This document shows positions 1-9,400 of a stretch of DNA of 64,000 bases, piece by piece. This DNA comes from Dactylosporangium roseum (GTDB lineage: Bacteria; Actinomycetota; Actinomycetes; Mycobacteriales; Micromonosporaceae). The DNA lies in the NCBI RefSeq assembly GCF_025264685.1, contig NZ_CP073721.1, positions 3,835,001 through 3,899,000 on the forward strand. The letters run 5' to 3'. The translations under genes were made by a program, and so were the position numbers. How positions within the stretch are numbered: the first letter of the stretch is position 1; every line of letters starts with the position of its first letter. The notes beneath the pieces were generated by a model. The model had not been told where the DNA came from. It ran no database searches and saw nothing but the letters and a program-made list of their open reading frames with translations.

Positions 1-246
1 GACGAGCTCGGGCGCGGTGTACTCCAGGCCGAGCGTGAACAGCAGCAGGATCACGCCGATCTCGGCCCCGGCGGAGATGAACTCGGTGCTCGTCGTCAGC
101 GGCAGGATGCCGCCGACACCGAACGCCAGCCCGGCGATCAGGTACAGCGGGACCGGTGAGATCGAGAACCGCAGCGACAGGGCCCCGAGGAGCCCGAGCG
201 CGAGGATGATGGCGCCGAGCTCGACAAGGATCGTGTCGTGATGCAC
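1..246 (-). CDS. CPA2-family cation:proton antiporter, membrane subunit (KefB/KhtU-like), 5' part only
   Basis: The first 82 codons of a minus-strand gene cut by the left window edge. The translation is strongly hydrophobic, with membrane-segment stretches such as LGAIILALGLLGAL and GVILLLFTLGLEY. The LLLFTLGLE(Y) stretch is typical of the early helices of CPA2 Na+/H+ and K+/H+ exchangers. A GTG start lies 8 nt after the stop of the TrkA-C gene, so the two are almost certainly co-transcribed and translationally coupled. By analogy with Bacillus KhtTU this would be the K+ efflux channel gated by the upstream soluble subunit (inference). Everything beyond residue 82 is outside the window. Confidence 0.8.
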   Translation of the reverse strand, partial: MHHDTILVELGAIILALGLLGALSLRFSISPVPLYLIAGLAFGVGGILPLTTSTEFISAGAEIGVILLLFTLGLEYTAPELV

Positions 247-254
247 GAGCCGGC

Positions 255-737
255 CTAACCGTCCGTGAGGAGCGTGGCGACGCCCTCGGCCCCGGCGGCC
301 GTGCCCACGACGACGACCAGGTCACCGGCGTGCAGCCCGAAGTCGGGCCGCGGGCTGGCGACGACCTCGTTGCCCCGCACGACGGCGACGATCGACGCGC
401 CGGTGCGGGTGCGGGCCCGGGTGTCGCCGAGGGTCCGCCCGGCGTACGGGGAGCCGGGGGTGATCACGAGCTGCTCGGTGACGAGGCCGGCGACCTGCCG
501 CTGCATCTCGGCGAGCTGCTCGACGATCCGGGCGGTGCCGAGGTATTCGGCCAGCGCGTTGGCCTCGTCGGCGGACAGCGCGACCGACACGATGCTCGTG
601 TCGGGGTCGTGTTCGTCGTAGACGACCAGGTCGCGCCGACCGCTGCGGTGCGAGACGATGCCGATGCGCCGACCGCGGGCGGTGGTCACCACATGGCTCG
701 TGCCGATGCCGGGGAGGTCGGTGCGCTGGACGTCCAT
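255..737 (-). CDS. TrkA-C domain regulatory subunit of a K+/H+ antiporter (KhtT-like)
   Basis: A 160-residue soluble protein. The N-terminal half (about 1-70) resembles the KhtT N-terminal domain. The C-terminal half (about 85-158) is a TrkA-C/RCK-C fold, seen in the segments VTPGSPYAGRTLGD and FGLHAGDLVVVVGT. TrkA-C domains bind a nucleotide ligand and gate the partner antiporter at the inner membrane face. The partner is the gene directly downstream, 8 nt away. The size matches stand-alone KhtT-type subunits. The precise ion specificity is inferred from the family only. Confidence 0.87.
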   Translation of the reverse strand: MDVQRTDLPGIGTSHVVTTARGRRIGIVSHRSGRRDLVVYDEHDPDTSIVSVALSADEANALAEYLGTARIVEQLAEMQRQVAGLVTEQLVITPGSPYAGRTLGDTRARTRTGASIVAVVRGNEVVASPRPDFGLHAGDLVVVVGTAAGAEGVATLLTDG

Positions 738-773
738 AGCCCATGGTACCGAACAGTGGATCTTTCTCCCGGA

Positions 774-1523
774 CTACCCTTGCAGGGCGGTCGCCAGCTC
801 GCGGCTCGCGCGGAGGACACACACGGCGACCTCCTCGGCGTGGTCGTCGGTCAGCCGGGCCAGCGGCACGCCGCAACTGATCGCGTCGTTCACCGGGCCG
901 CCGGAGGAGGGCACCGCGGCGGCGATGCAGCCGACGCCGGGGACGACCTGCCCGCGCTCGTAGGCCCAGCCGTGGGCCCGGCACTCGGCCAGTTCGCCGA
1001 ACAGGGCGTCCCGGTCGACGACCGAGTCGACGGTGTGCGCCTCGATCCCCTGATCGAGGATCGCCTCCACCTCGGCCCGGCCGCGCTGCGCCAGGATCGC
1101 CCGCCCGCTGGCGGAGCCGTGGGCCGGCATCCGCTTGCCGACGACCGGCCCGACGAGGTCGTGCGTCGCCTCGCGGCTGGCCAGGCAGACGATGGCCGCA
1201 CCGTCGAGACGGACCAGCCGGAACGACTCGTCGACCTGGTCGCGGGCCCGGGACAGGATCGGCCCGGCGCGCCGGACGGCCCGGTCACCGCCGAGGAACG
1301 CGCTGGCGGGCCGCAGGGCGGCGACCCCGATCGCGAAGGTGGCATGGTCGAGACCGTCGGCCGGCCGGGCGTCGACCCAGCCGCGGTCGACGAGCTGCTT
1401 GAGCCGGCCACGGAGCACGTCAGGCGGCAGGCCGACCTGGCGCACCAGGGCGTCGAACGTCATCCGGTCGGGGGCGGCGGCGAGCCGCTCGAGCAGGTCG
1501 AGCGTCAGGCTCTCACTTCCCAT
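774..1523 (-). CDS. IclR-family transcriptional regulator
   Basis: 249 residues with an N-terminal winged helix (about 5-60) and a C-terminal IclR effector-binding domain (about 75-245). The family signature is seen in GKRMPAHGSASGRAILAQ and in the late segment GVGCIAAAVPSSGG. IclR proteins act as dimers and usually control carbon or aromatic catabolism genes nearby. Here no catabolic operon adjoins; the gene lies 36 nt downstream of lysX on the same strand and upstream of the antiporter pair. Its target cannot be read from the sequence. The ATG start has only a weak GGAA ribosome site. Confidence 0.87.
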   Translation of the reverse strand: MGSESLTLDLLERLAAAPDRMTFDALVRQVGLPPDVLRGRLKQLVDRGWVDARPADGLDHATFAIGVAALRPASAFLGGDRAVRRAGPILSRARDQVDESFRLVRLDGAAIVCLASREATHDLVGPVVGKRMPAHGSASGRAILAQRGRAEVEAILDQGIEAHTVDSVVDRDALFGELAECRAHGWAYERGQVVPGVGCIAAAVPSSGGPVNDAISCGVPLARLTDDHAEEVAVCVLRASRELATALQG

Positions 1524-1559
1524 GCGGCACTGTTCCCATCTTCATCCCCCGGAACAGTC

Positions 1560-4500
1560 TCACCTCGCCCGCGCCGTCTTGACAAGCGGGAACGGCAACG
1601 TCTCGCGGATCGAACGGCCGGTCAGCAGCATCACGAGCCGGTCGACGCCCAGGCCCAGCCCACCGCTGGGCGGCATCGCGAACTCGAACGCGTCGAGGAA
1701 GTCCTCGTCGAGCTCCATCGCCTCCGGGTCGCCGGCCGCGGCCCGCAGCGACTGGGCGGTGAGCCGGGCCCGCAGCTCGACCGGGTCGACGAGCTCGGTG
1801 TAGGCGGTGCCGAGCTCCATCCCGAACGCGACGAGGTCCCACCGCTCCGCCAGCCGCGGATCGGCGCGGTGCTGGCGGGTCAGCGGCGACACGTCGACCG
1901 GGAAGTCGGTGTAGAACGTCGGCCGCACGGTCGCGCCCTCGACCAGGTGCTCGTACAGTTCCAGCACCAACTGCCCGTGCGTCCACCCCTCCTGCCAGGC
2001 GATGCCGAGCTTGTCGGCGAGCTGCCGCAGGTCCACGACCGCCATGTCCGGCGTCACGGACGTGCCCGCCGCCTCCGACACCGCGGTGTAGACGGGCACC
2101 ACCGGCCACTCGTCGCGCAGGTCCACGACATCGTCGCCGCGCCGCAGCACGGTGTCGTCGCCGGCCGCCGCGAGGACCAGGTCGCGTACCAGACCGCGCA
2201 TCGTCGTGTAGTCGCCGTACGCCTCATACGCCTCGAGCATCGTGAACTCGGGGTTGTGGGTGGCGTCGACACCCTCGTTGCGGAAGTTGCGGCCGATCTC
2301 GAAGACCCGCTCGACCCCGCCCACGGCGAGGCGCTTGAGGTACAGCTCCGGTGCGATCCGCAGATAGAGCCGCATGTCGTAGGCGTTGCTGTGGGTGACG
2401 AACGGCCGCGCGTTGGCGCCGCCGTGCACCGGCTGCAGCACCGGGGTCTCCACCTCGACGAAGCCCCGCTCGTGCAGGACCCCCCGCAGCGCGAAGCCCA
2501 CCCCGGACCGGGTGCGCACCATGGCCCGGGCGTCCTGGTTGACGATCAGGTCGACGTGCCGCTGCCGGACCAGCGCCTCCGCGTCGGCCATGCCCTTGTA
2601 CTTGTCGGGCAGCGGCCGCAGGCACTTCGCCGTCAGTTGCCAGGCGTCGGCGAACACCGACAGCTCGCCCCGCCGCGACGTGCCCACCTCGCCGGTCACG
2701 CCGACGTGGTCGCCGAGGTCGACGGTCCCGGCGAACCCGGCGCTGTGCTCCCCGGCCAGCAGCACCTGGAGATCACCGCTCCAGTCGCGCAGCGTGGCGA
2801 AGCACAGCCCGCCGTGGTGGCGCAGCCGCACCACCCGCCCGGCGACGCCGACCCGGTCGCCGGTGTGCGTGTCGGGCGGCAGGTCCGGGTGCGCGGCCCG
2901 GACCGCGGCGAGGGTGTGGGTGCGGCCGAACCCCGCCGGATACGGCTCCACGCCCGCCGCCCGCAGCGCGTCGACCTTCGCCAGCCGGACGCGCGTCTGC
3001 TCGGGCACCCGGCGCTGCGCGGCCGGCTGCTGCCGCCGCGGCGATGGTGTCCCGGGCCCCGGCCCGGTCACGATCAGCTCGCGCCGCAACTCCGGCGCCG
3101 GCGCCGCCGCGCCCCGGCGCAGCAGCGTGCGCAGCCGCGGCACCACGACGAACCCCTCGGCGGCACCGGACGCGAGCCCCACCTTCGCCAGGTCGCGCAC
3201 GTCCTCGAAGCACAGGAACCGGGGCAGCCACTGCGGGTTGTACTTCACGTTCGACCGGTACAGCGACTCCAACTGGAACCAGCGCGACGCGAACAGCAGG
3301 ACCCGTCGCCAGAGCCGCAGCACCGGCCCGGCCCCGATCCGCGCGCCCTCCTCGAACGCCGCCCGGAACACCGCGAAGTTCAGCGACACCCGCTCGACCC
3401 CCAGCGGCGGCGCCTGCCGCATGAGGGTCGCCACCATGAACTCGATCAGCCCGTTGTCGGAGCTGCGGTCCCGCCGCATCAGGTCGAGCGAGAGCCCGGT
3501 GGCGCCCCACGGCGTGAACGACAGCAGCGCCACCTCCCGCCCCTCGCGGTCATGCGCCTCGACCAGCACGCACCGCCCGTCGTTCGGGTCGCCGAGCCGG
3601 CCCAGCGCCATCGAGAACCCGCGCTCCGTCTCGGTGTCCCGCCACCGCGCGGCGAGCTCGATGATCCGGCCCATCTCCGCGGCGCCGATCTCCGCGTGGC
3701 GGCGGATCCGCACCGTGTATCCGGCCCGCTCGACCCGGTGCACCGCCTGCCGGACCTGCCGCAGCCGCGGCGCGTCGAGGTCGAAGTCCCGCACGTGCAG
3801 GATCGCCTCGTCGCCGAGCTCGAGCACCCGCAACCCGGCCCGGGCGAAGGCGGTCGCGCCCTCCTCGCTCGCGCCCATCACCGCGGGTGTCCACGCATAC
3901 TCGCGGGCCTCCCGCATCCACGCCTCGATCGCCGGCGGCCAGGCCTCGGTCGGGCCGAGCGGGTCTCCGCTGGCCAGGGACACGCCGAACACGACCCGGT
4001 AGGTGACCGCGGCCCGGCCCGCCGGCGAGAAGACGACCTCCTTGTCGCGGCGCGTCGCGAAGTATCCGAGCGAGTCGCGCTCCCCGTGCTCGGCGAGCAG
4101 CTCGCGGATCCGGCGCTCCTCGTCGGTGTCGAGCGACGCGATCATCCGCTGCGAGCGCAGCAGCGCGAACAGCGCGGCGAACAGCGCGATCGCGCCGAAC
4201 GCGCCGAGGACCAGGTTGACCCAGCCCGGCGCCCGGCCGTGCCGCCCGACGTCGAACGCGAAGGCCCCGCCGAGGACGATCCGGCCGCTGTACGCGAGCC
4301 GGCCCGCCCCGGGCCCCAGCGACCCCGGGAACATCTCCACCAGCCCCCACCCGGTGGCCGTGAACACCGTGAGCAGCACGGCGAGCGTGACCAGTGCCTT
4401 CGGCAGGCTGGCGCGCTGCACCTTCGCCCGGAACTCGCCGCGGGCCAGCCACAGCAGCACCAGCAGGACGGCGGTGACGGCGACGTTGGTATAGGCCGCA

Positions 4501-4937
4501 CCCACCCCGTGCCACGGCAGCCGCAGCTCCCGCGCCTCGGCGCCGCGCTCGCCGACGTCGGACAGGAAGAACACGTCATAGAGCATCTGGAGCCCGAAGA
4601 AGGTGGCGAGCAGCCAGTACATCACGTGCTTGCGGTTGTGCACCCCGGCGGCGAGCGTCGCGAGGAACGCCGCATAGCCGAGGTTCGCCGGTGCCGGGAC
4701 GAGCAGCGCGTCGACCGTGGCACGGACCGGATGGACCCGCGTGCCGAGCGCCGCACTGACCGCGGCGGTGGCGCAGAGCGCGGCGACGACGAGCAGCCCG
4801 GCGGCATACCAGTCCGGCACCCGCCGTGTGACGCTGCCCGGTCCGCGGCCGGACGGCCCGCCATACCATCCTCGGTCGAGGATGGTATGGATGTCATGCG
4901 CGATCTCGCGTAGCCGACTGCCCACGGCGCTCATCAT
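1560..4937 (-). CDS. lysX: Bifunctional lysylphosphatidylglycerol synthetase / lysyl-tRNA synthetase (LysX)
   Basis: About 1125 residues in three parts: an N-terminal membrane region (about six hydrophobic segments within residues 45-240), a central MprF-type DUF2156 transferase domain (about 270-570) and a C-terminal class II lysyl-tRNA synthetase (about 625-1120). The synthetase has the anticodon-binding OB fold, motif 2 ([18 protein letters not shown]) and motif 3 ([17 protein letters not shown]). The order and length match Mycobacterium LysX, which charges a tRNA with lysine and transfers it to phosphatidylglycerol, making the membrane more resistant to cationic peptides. The frame opens with a TTG at 4955. 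The paired ATGs at 4937 and 4934 are likelier starts, but none has a strong ribosome site. Hemerythrin is 42 nt upstream. Confidence 0.93.
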   Translation of the reverse strand: MMSAVGSRLREIAHDIHTILDRGWYGGPSGRGPGSVTRRVPDWYAAGLLVVAALCATAAVSAALGTRVHPVRATVDALLVPAPANLGYAAFLATLAAGVHNRKHVMYWLLATFFGLQMLYDVFFLSDVGERGAEARELRLPWHGVGAAYTNVAVTAVLLVLLWLARGEFRAKVQRASLPKALVTLAVLLTVFTATGWGLVEMFPGSLGPGAGRLAYSGRIVLGGAFAFDVGRHGRAPGWVNLVLGAFGAIALFAALFALLRSQRMIASLDTDEERRIRELLAEHGERDSLGYFATRRDKEVVFSPAGRAAVTYRVVFGVSLASGDPLGPTEAWPPAIEAWMREAREYAWTPAVMGASEEGATAFARAGLRVLELGDEAILHVRDFDLDAPRLRQVRQAVHRVERAGYTVRIRRHAEIGAAEMGRIIELAARWRDTETERGFSMALGRLGDPNDGRCVLVEAHDREGREVALLSFTPWGATGLSLDLMRRDRSSDNGLIEFMVATLMRQAPPLGVERVSLNFAVFRAAFEEGARIGAGPVLRLWRRVLLFASRWFQLESLYRSNVKYNPQWLPRFLCFEDVRDLAKVGLASGAAEGFVVVPRLRTLLRRGAAAPAPELRRELIVTGPGPGTPSPRRQQPAAQRRVPEQTRVRLAKVDALRAAGVEPYPAGFGRTHTLAAVRAAHPDLPPDTHTGDRVGVAGRVVRLRHHGGLCFATLRDWSGDLQVLLAGEHSAGFAGTVDLGDHVGVTGEVGTSRRGELSVFADAWQLTAKCLRPLPDKYKGMADAEALVRQRHVDLIVNQDARAMVRTRSGVGFALRGVLHERGFVEVETPVLQPVHGGANARPFVTHSNAYDMRLYLRIAPELYLKRLAVGGVERVFEIGRNFRNEGVDATHNPEFTMLEAYEAYGDYTTMRGLVRDLVLAAAGDDTVLRRGDDVVDLRDEWPVVPVYTAVSEAAGTSVTPDMAVVDLRQLADKLGIAWQEGWTHGQLVLELYEHLVEGATVRPTFYTDFPVDVSPLTRQHRADPRLAERWDLVAFGMELGTAYTELVDPVELRARLTAQSLRAAAGDPEAMELDEDFLDAFEFAMPPSGGLGLGVDRLVMLLTGRSIRETLPFPLVKTARAR
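4861..4890. repeat. Perfect 13-bp inverted repeat inside the 5' coding region of lysX
   Basis: CCATACCATCCTC at 4861-4873 and its exact complement at 4878-4890 are separated by GGTC. In lysX mRNA this forms a stable hairpin about 50-80 nt after the start codon, in a stretch encoding the cytoplasmic N-terminus before the first membrane segment. Confidence 0.85.
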
Positions 4938-4979
4938 GCCCGAGCGGGCCGACAATTTTCCGCCGCCGGCCCACCTTCG

Positions 4980-5483
4980 TCACTCGCTGTGCTGTTCGAT
5001 GTACCGCTGCGGATCCTTGTCCCGGAACGTGAGCCCCTTGCCGGCGGGGTGCTCGCCGTAGAAGGTGAGCCACTGGTCGCCCAGCTCCAGCCGCAGGTCC
5101 AGGCCCGCGTGCCGGCGGAAGTCGGGCAGCACCTCGTCCTCCTCCTCGGCGAGATGCTCGCTGTTCTCCCTGCGTGCGTCGCGCACCGCGGCCCACCACT
5201 CCGCCGAGCCGACCGGGTGCTGTTTCGCCGCCTCGATCGCGTCGCGGATCTTGTTGTGGTCGCGGATCGCGTCGTCGGTCTCCTCCTCGGCGTCGTCGGT
5301 GCGCTGCTTGAGCAGGTGCGGGTAGAGGATCCGCTCCTCGGCCTCGGCGTGGATGTCCAGGTGCAGCGCGAGCGCCTCCCAGACGGCGCTGAGGTGCTCC
5401 ACGCCCTCGGCGTCGTCGAGCCGGGCGAAGCCGCGCCGGAACGCGGCGTGGTCATCGAGGATGAGTGCGGTGATGTCGTCCAT
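4980..5483 (-). CDS. Hemerythrin-domain protein
   Basis: 167 residues. The spacing of His, Asp and Glu fits a four-helix hemerythrin HHE fold: an early DDHAAFRRG, then LHLDIHAEAEERILYPHL, DHNKIRDAI and SEHLAEEEDEVLP. Such proteins bind a di-iron centre and are used for oxygen, nitric oxide or redox sensing, or for iron storage. This copy has no fused output domain. It lies 42 nt upstream of lysX on the same strand and may be co-transcribed with it. A GAAGG precedes the ATG. Confidence 0.85.
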   Translation of the reverse strand: MDDITALILDDHAAFRRGFARLDDAEGVEHLSAVWEALALHLDIHAEAEERILYPHLLKQRTDDAEEETDDAIRDHNKIRDAIEAAKQHPVGSAEWWAAVRDARRENSEHLAEEEDEVLPDFRRHAGLDLRLELGDQWLTFYGEHPAGKGLTFRDKDPQRYIEQHSE

Positions 5484-5571
5484 GCCGCCTTCATCACCCG
5501 CCGCGTGCGGTTCTAAACAGCCGGTCGTGCCACCCGCGCCTCATCCGGCCCCGATGTCGTCCAGCCGGTGG

Positions 5572-6333
5572 TCAGTCGGCGTCGTGGAGGTCGTAGCCGC
5601 GTTTGGTGAGCTGGGTTTCGATGGTGTGGCAGACCTGTTCGACGACGGTGACGCGGGCGTACTGCTTGTTGTCACCGGCGATGAGATGCCATCGGGCGCG
5701 GGGCTTGTCGGTCTTGGCGAGCATGTCCTCGACGGCGGTCTCGTAGTCCGCCCGGCGCTCGCGATTGCGCCAGTCCTCGTCGGTGAGTTTCCAGGACCGG
5801 AGCGGGTCGCCGGCCCGGTCCTGGAAGCGGCGGAGCTGTTCCTCGGGGGAGACGTGCATCCAGAACTTGATGAGGACCATGCCCTCGGCGGTGAGGGTCC
5901 GCTCGAACTCGGTGATCTCGTCGTAGGCGCGCATCCACTGCCGCTCGGTGGCGAAGCCTTCGACGCGTTCGACGAGAACCCGCCCGTACCAGGAACGGTC
6001 GAGGACCGCCATGCCGCCCCAGCCGGGCAGCACGGCCCAGAACCGCTGGAGGAAATGGTGCCGCTTCTCGTCGTAGGTGGGTGCGGCGAACTGCGCGACG
6101 CGGACGTGGCGGGGGTCGAGCGGGGCGACGAGGCGTTTGATGACGCCGCCCTTGCCGGAGGCGTCCCAGCCTTCGAAGACGACGCACAGCGGCGGGCCGA
6201 TCTGGTGGTCGCCGAGTTGGCCACCCAGGAGCAGGCGTAGCCGGAGGAGGCGTTGCTGTGCGGCCTCGAGCCGTTCGAGGCCTTCCTTCTTCGAGAGTCT
6301 GGCCGACAGGTCGACCTTCGGCAGGCGTGTCAT
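5572..6333 (-). CDS. Polyphosphate kinase 2 family protein (first of two in the window)
   Basis: 253 residues. The Walker A-like loop is FEGWDASGKGG (about residues 54-64), the Walker B segment is VLDRSWYGR, and the lid segment follows at about 150-190. PPK2 enzymes phosphorylate nucleoside mono- or diphosphates from polyphosphate, or the reverse. The frame is open from 6387, but ATG 6333 is chosen because GAGG lies 8 nt upstream and the protein then begins like other family members (MTRLPKVDLS). The sequence differs clearly from the second PPK2 at 21010, so the two are probably different PPK2 classes rather than a recent duplication. The class assignment is inference. Confidence 0.88.
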   Translation of the reverse strand: MTRLPKVDLSARLSKKEGLERLEAAQQRLLRLRLLLGGQLGDHQIGPPLCVVFEGWDASGKGGVIKRLVAPLDPRHVRVAQFAAPTYDEKRHHFLQRFWAVLPGWGGMAVLDRSWYGRVLVERVEGFATERQWMRAYDEITEFERTLTAEGMVLIKFWMHVSPEEQLRRFQDRAGDPLRSWKLTDEDWRNRERRADYETAVEDMLAKTDKPRARWHLIAGDNKQYARVTVVEQVCHTIETQLTKRGYDLHDAD

Positions 6334-6600
6334 GCCGCCGTCCTCGCCTCGCGGTCCGAACGTCCGCCGGCCGGGTGACTGGTCCACTCCACGACCTCAG
6401 CCTGGCACAGTCGCGACCCGCCGGCATCCCGCTCGCGCCGCGGCCGGCGCCGGGCCGCGTCCCCGCGCCCGGATCGACGGCCTGGACCACGACGCGTCGC
6501 GTACGGCGCAGGTCAGACAGGGCAGCCAGGATTTGGCGCCCACAGGCTATGCTTGCGCCGTTTACGGCAGCGTCGTCCCGTTTGATCGAAGGATGCGCAC

Positions 6601-7413
6601 ATGACACAGGATTCTGCGGTCACCGGTGTTCCGCAGGAGAGCCCCAAGGTGGACACGTCCGTGCCGCAGACGGCCCGGATCTGGAACTACCTGCTGGGTG
6701 GTAAGGACAACTTCGCCGCGGACCGCGCGGTCGGTGATCAGATCCTGCAGACCCTGCCGCGCCTTGCCCAGAACGCGCGGCTGTCCCGGTCCTACCTTGT
6801 CCGCGCGGCGCGATACCTGGCCGGTGCGGCCGGCGTGCGGCAGTTCCTCGACATCGGCACCGGGCTGCCCACTGCCAACAACACCCATGAGGTCGTCCAA
6901 TCGGTGGTGCCGGAGGCCCGCGTCGTCTACGTCGACAACGACCCCCTCGTGCTGGCCCACGCGCGGGCGCTGCTCACCAGCAGCCCGCGAGGTGTCACCG
7001 ACTACATCGACGCCGACCTGCGCGACACCGACACCATCCTGCGTGAGGCGGCCAGGACCCTCGACCTGACCCAGCCGGTGGCGCTGTTCCTGATGGGGAT
7101 CCTCGGTCACATCGAGGAGGACGACGAGGCCAAGTCGATCATCAACGCGATCATGGCCGGGCTGCCGTCCGGCAGCTACCTCGCGATGTACGACGGCAGC
7201 GATACCAGCGAAGCGGTCGCCGAAGCCGTCCGGATCTGGAACCTCTCCGCGAACCCCCGCTACCACCTGCGCAGTCCCGAGCGGATCGCCGGCCTGTTCG
7301 AGGGCCTGGAGCTGGTCGAGCCCGGTGTGGTGTCGGTCAACGAGTGGAAGCCGGACCCGTCCACCCCGCCGGACATCATCGACCAGTATTGCGCGGTCGG
7401 CCGCAAGCCCTAG
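6601..7413 (+). CDS. SAM-dependent methyltransferase, PF04672 (DUF574) family
   Basis: 270 residues. It opens with the family hallmark (ARIWNYLLGGKDNFAADR), followed by the SAM-binding motif FLDIGTGLPTANNTHEV (about 82-98) and the acidic strand VYVDNDPLVLAHARALL. This family is expanded in actinomycetes, often near regulators, but its substrates are not known. The gene is divergent from PPK2. GAAGGA sits 8 nt before the ATG, and a possible -10 TATGCT lies near 6548. Confidence 0.9.
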   Translation: MTQDSAVTGVPQESPKVDTSVPQTARIWNYLLGGKDNFAADRAVGDQILQTLPRLAQNARLSRSYLVRAARYLAGAAGVRQFLDIGTGLPTANNTHEVVQSVVPEARVVYVDNDPLVLAHARALLTSSPRGVTDYIDADLRDTDTILREAARTLDLTQPVALFLMGILGHIEEDDEAKSIINAIMAGLPSGSYLAMYDGSDTSEAVAEAVRIWNLSANPRYHLRSPERIAGLFEGLELVEPGVVSVNEWKPDPSTPPDIIDQYCAVGRKP

Positions 7414-7474
7414 CTGGCGCCTGTTCCGGCCTCTGGGAGTCCAAGCCGGTACGGAGACGCGGGGAACCGCGGCA

Positions 7475-7542
7475 CAGGGGTCGTACACAGACGGTTGCCC
7501 GGGGCGAACCGGCCCCGGGCAACCGTCTGTGTACGACCCCTG
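7475..7542. terminator. 30-bp perfect palindrome between convergent genes (probable bidirectional terminator)
   Basis: The arms 7475-7504 and 7513-7542 are exact reverse complements over 30 bp around an 8-nt loop. The right arm ends immediately before the stop codon of the minus-strand transporter (TGA read from 7545 to 7543). The left arm begins 61 nt after the methyltransferase stop. No U-tract follows, as is common in high-GC actinobacteria. The length and perfection exceed an ordinary terminator, so it may also belong to a dispersed palindrome family (see findings). Confidence 0.8.
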
Positions 7543-9129
7543 TCAGTGGATGATGACCGGGGCCGCCGGGCGCTCGCCCTCGGGCTGGTCGTCCAGGAGG
7601 TGCGAGACCTCCCGCTTCTTGGGCAGGAACGCGATCGGGATGAGCGTCGCCAGGACCAGCGCGAAGCCCACCCAGAAGGTCGTGGCGAACGAGTCGGCCA
7701 CGAAGTCCAGGCCCTTGCGGATGAGCTCCGGCGGGATGCCGGGCGGCAGCATCTCCGGGTGTGTCTGGGCGGCGATGGCGAGGGCCGCCTCGGTGACCGG
7801 CTTGCCGTCGGGGCCGGCCGGCGCGCCCGGGACGGGGGCCGACTCGTTGAGCCGGCTGGTGAGGATGACCGACATCACCGCGCCGCCGACCGAGCCGCCG
7901 ATCTGCTGGATGATGTTGGTCAGGGTGGAGCCGCGGGCGACCTCGTGGTGCGTCAGGGTCCGCAGGGCGGAGGTCATCATCGGCATCATCGTGCCGCCCA
8001 TGCCGAGGCCCATCACGAACAGCGACCCGCACAGCAGCCAGTACGACGTGTCGGTCCCGACCTGGGTGAACGTGAAGAATCCGGTCGCGATGAGCGCCAT
8101 CGCGAACGGCACCGTGCGCCCGACCGGGATCTTGTCGGCGAGCATGCCCGCGATCGGCATGGTCAGCATCGCGCCGATGCCCTGCGGAGCCATGAGCAGG
8201 CCGGCGTGCAGGGTCGACTCGCCGCGCACCTGGAGGAAGTAGCTCGGGAACAGCAGGCCGGCGCCCATGAAGGCGATGATGAACACGAACAGCGAGATCG
8301 TCGCGATGGTCAGGTTGCGGTTGCGGAACAGCCGCAGGTCGAGCAGCGGGTGCTGGGGCTTGAACGAGTAGAAGACGAACCCGATGACCAGGGCCGCGCC
8401 GAGCACCATCGGCAGCCAGACCTTCACCGCGGTGATAGTCCCGGTCTCGGGCAGCGACGATACGCCGAAGAGGAACGAGGCGAGACCCGGCGAGAGCATC
8501 AGCATGCCGAGGAAGTCGAACGACTCGGACGGCTCGGGGTTGTCCTTCGGCAGCGCGCGCCAGGCGTACACGAGGGCGACCGCGCCGATCGGCAGGTTGA
8601 TCAGAAAGATCCAGTGCCAGTTCGCCACGTCGATGAGCCAGCCGCCGAGGATCGGGCCGCCGATGGGGCCGAGCAGCATCGGGATGCCCAGGACGGCCAT
8701 GAGGCGGCCGATGCGGTCCGGGCCGGCCGCGCGGGTCATGATCGTCATGCCGAGCGGCATGAGCATGCCGCCGCCGAGGCCCTGCAGCACGCGGTACCCG
8801 ATGAGCTGGCCGATCGAGTCGGCCGTGGCACACAACCCGGAGCCGGCCGTGAAGAGCACGAGCGCCAGCATGTACAGCCGTTTGGTGCCGAACCGGTCCG
8901 CGGCCCAGCCGCTGAGCGGGATCACCGTCGCCAGGGCGAGGGTGTAGCCGGTCATCGTCCAGGCGACCCGCGCGTACGACGCGTCGAACTCGTTCTGGAA
9001 CGTCGGCAGCGCGACACTGACCACGGTCACGTCGAGAATCGACATGATCGCGCCGAGCACGACCACGCCCGCGATCTTCAATACTGTTGCGTCAAGTTTG
9101 CTGGCAGCCGCCACCGGCTGATTCGCCAC
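7543..9129 (-). CDS. DHA2-family MFS multidrug efflux transporter (EmrB/QacA type)
   Basis: 528 residues with about 14 hydrophobic segments. It carries motif A-like WAADRFGTKRLYM in the first cytoplasmic loop and motif C-like GYRVLQGLGGGMLMPLGM further on, the 14-helix drug:H+ antiporter pattern. The frame opens at 9297, but the GTG at 9129 is preceded directly by GGGGGGAA and begins just before the first helix, so it is chosen. The gene is divergent from zur. Substrate unknown; no dedicated TetR or MarR regulator adjoins. Confidence 0.9.
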   Translation of the reverse strand: MANQPVAAASKLDATVLKIAGVVVLGAIMSILDVTVVSVALPTFQNEFDASYARVAWTMTGYTLALATVIPLSGWAADRFGTKRLYMLALVLFTAGSGLCATADSIGQLIGYRVLQGLGGGMLMPLGMTIMTRAAGPDRIGRLMAVLGIPMLLGPIGGPILGGWLIDVANWHWIFLINLPIGAVALVYAWRALPKDNPEPSESFDFLGMLMLSPGLASFLFGVSSLPETGTITAVKVWLPMVLGAALVIGFVFYSFKPQHPLLDLRLFRNRNLTIATISLFVFIIAFMGAGLLFPSYFLQVRGESTLHAGLLMAPQGIGAMLTMPIAGMLADKIPVGRTVPFAMALIATGFFTFTQVGTDTSYWLLCGSLFVMGLGMGGTMMPMMTSALRTLTHHEVARGSTLTNIIQQIGGSVGGAVMSVILTSRLNESAPVPGAPAGPDGKPVTEAALAIAAQTHPEMLPPGIPPELIRKGLDFVADSFATTFWVGFALVLATLIPIAFLPKKREVSHLLDDQPEGERPAAPVIIH

Positions 9130-9182
9130 GAGTTCCCCCCACACTGAGGCACTGATCGATCGACGCCACCGAACCCGGCGTC

Positions 9183-9229
9183 GTGTGCAACGTCGCTGGT
9201 CGACGCCGCTGCAGCCGAACCCTGCACAC
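9183..9229. promoter_or_regulatory. Spaced inverted repeat in the transporter/zur divergent region
   Basis: GTGTGCA at 9183-9189 and TGCACAC at 9223-9229 are exact inverted 7-mers, 33 nt apart, in the 271-bp region between the efflux pump (start 9129) and zur (start 9401). They could be paired operator half-sites for the pump. No regulator can be assigned from sequence. Confidence 0.3.
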
Positions 9230-9400
9230 ATTACGCGGCCCGAGTTTCGAGGCGCCGCCGAGTTCCGGATGGCCACAGAGCTGGGGAATGGTAGCAATAC
9301 CGCACAGCGGGACGCACAGGATTTTTCGGGAGTTGTACCGGCTGTGCCGCGCGCCGACGCGAGGCCGGGGCTGCTGTGAGGCTACGCTAAGCTTTTTCGG

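Noticed and set aside
330..4913. A 1527-codon plus-strand open frame
   Set aside because: It lies antisense to the khtT, IclR and lysX genes. The product is Arg/Pro/Gly/His-rich with no domain, as expected for the complementary frame of GC-rich genes.
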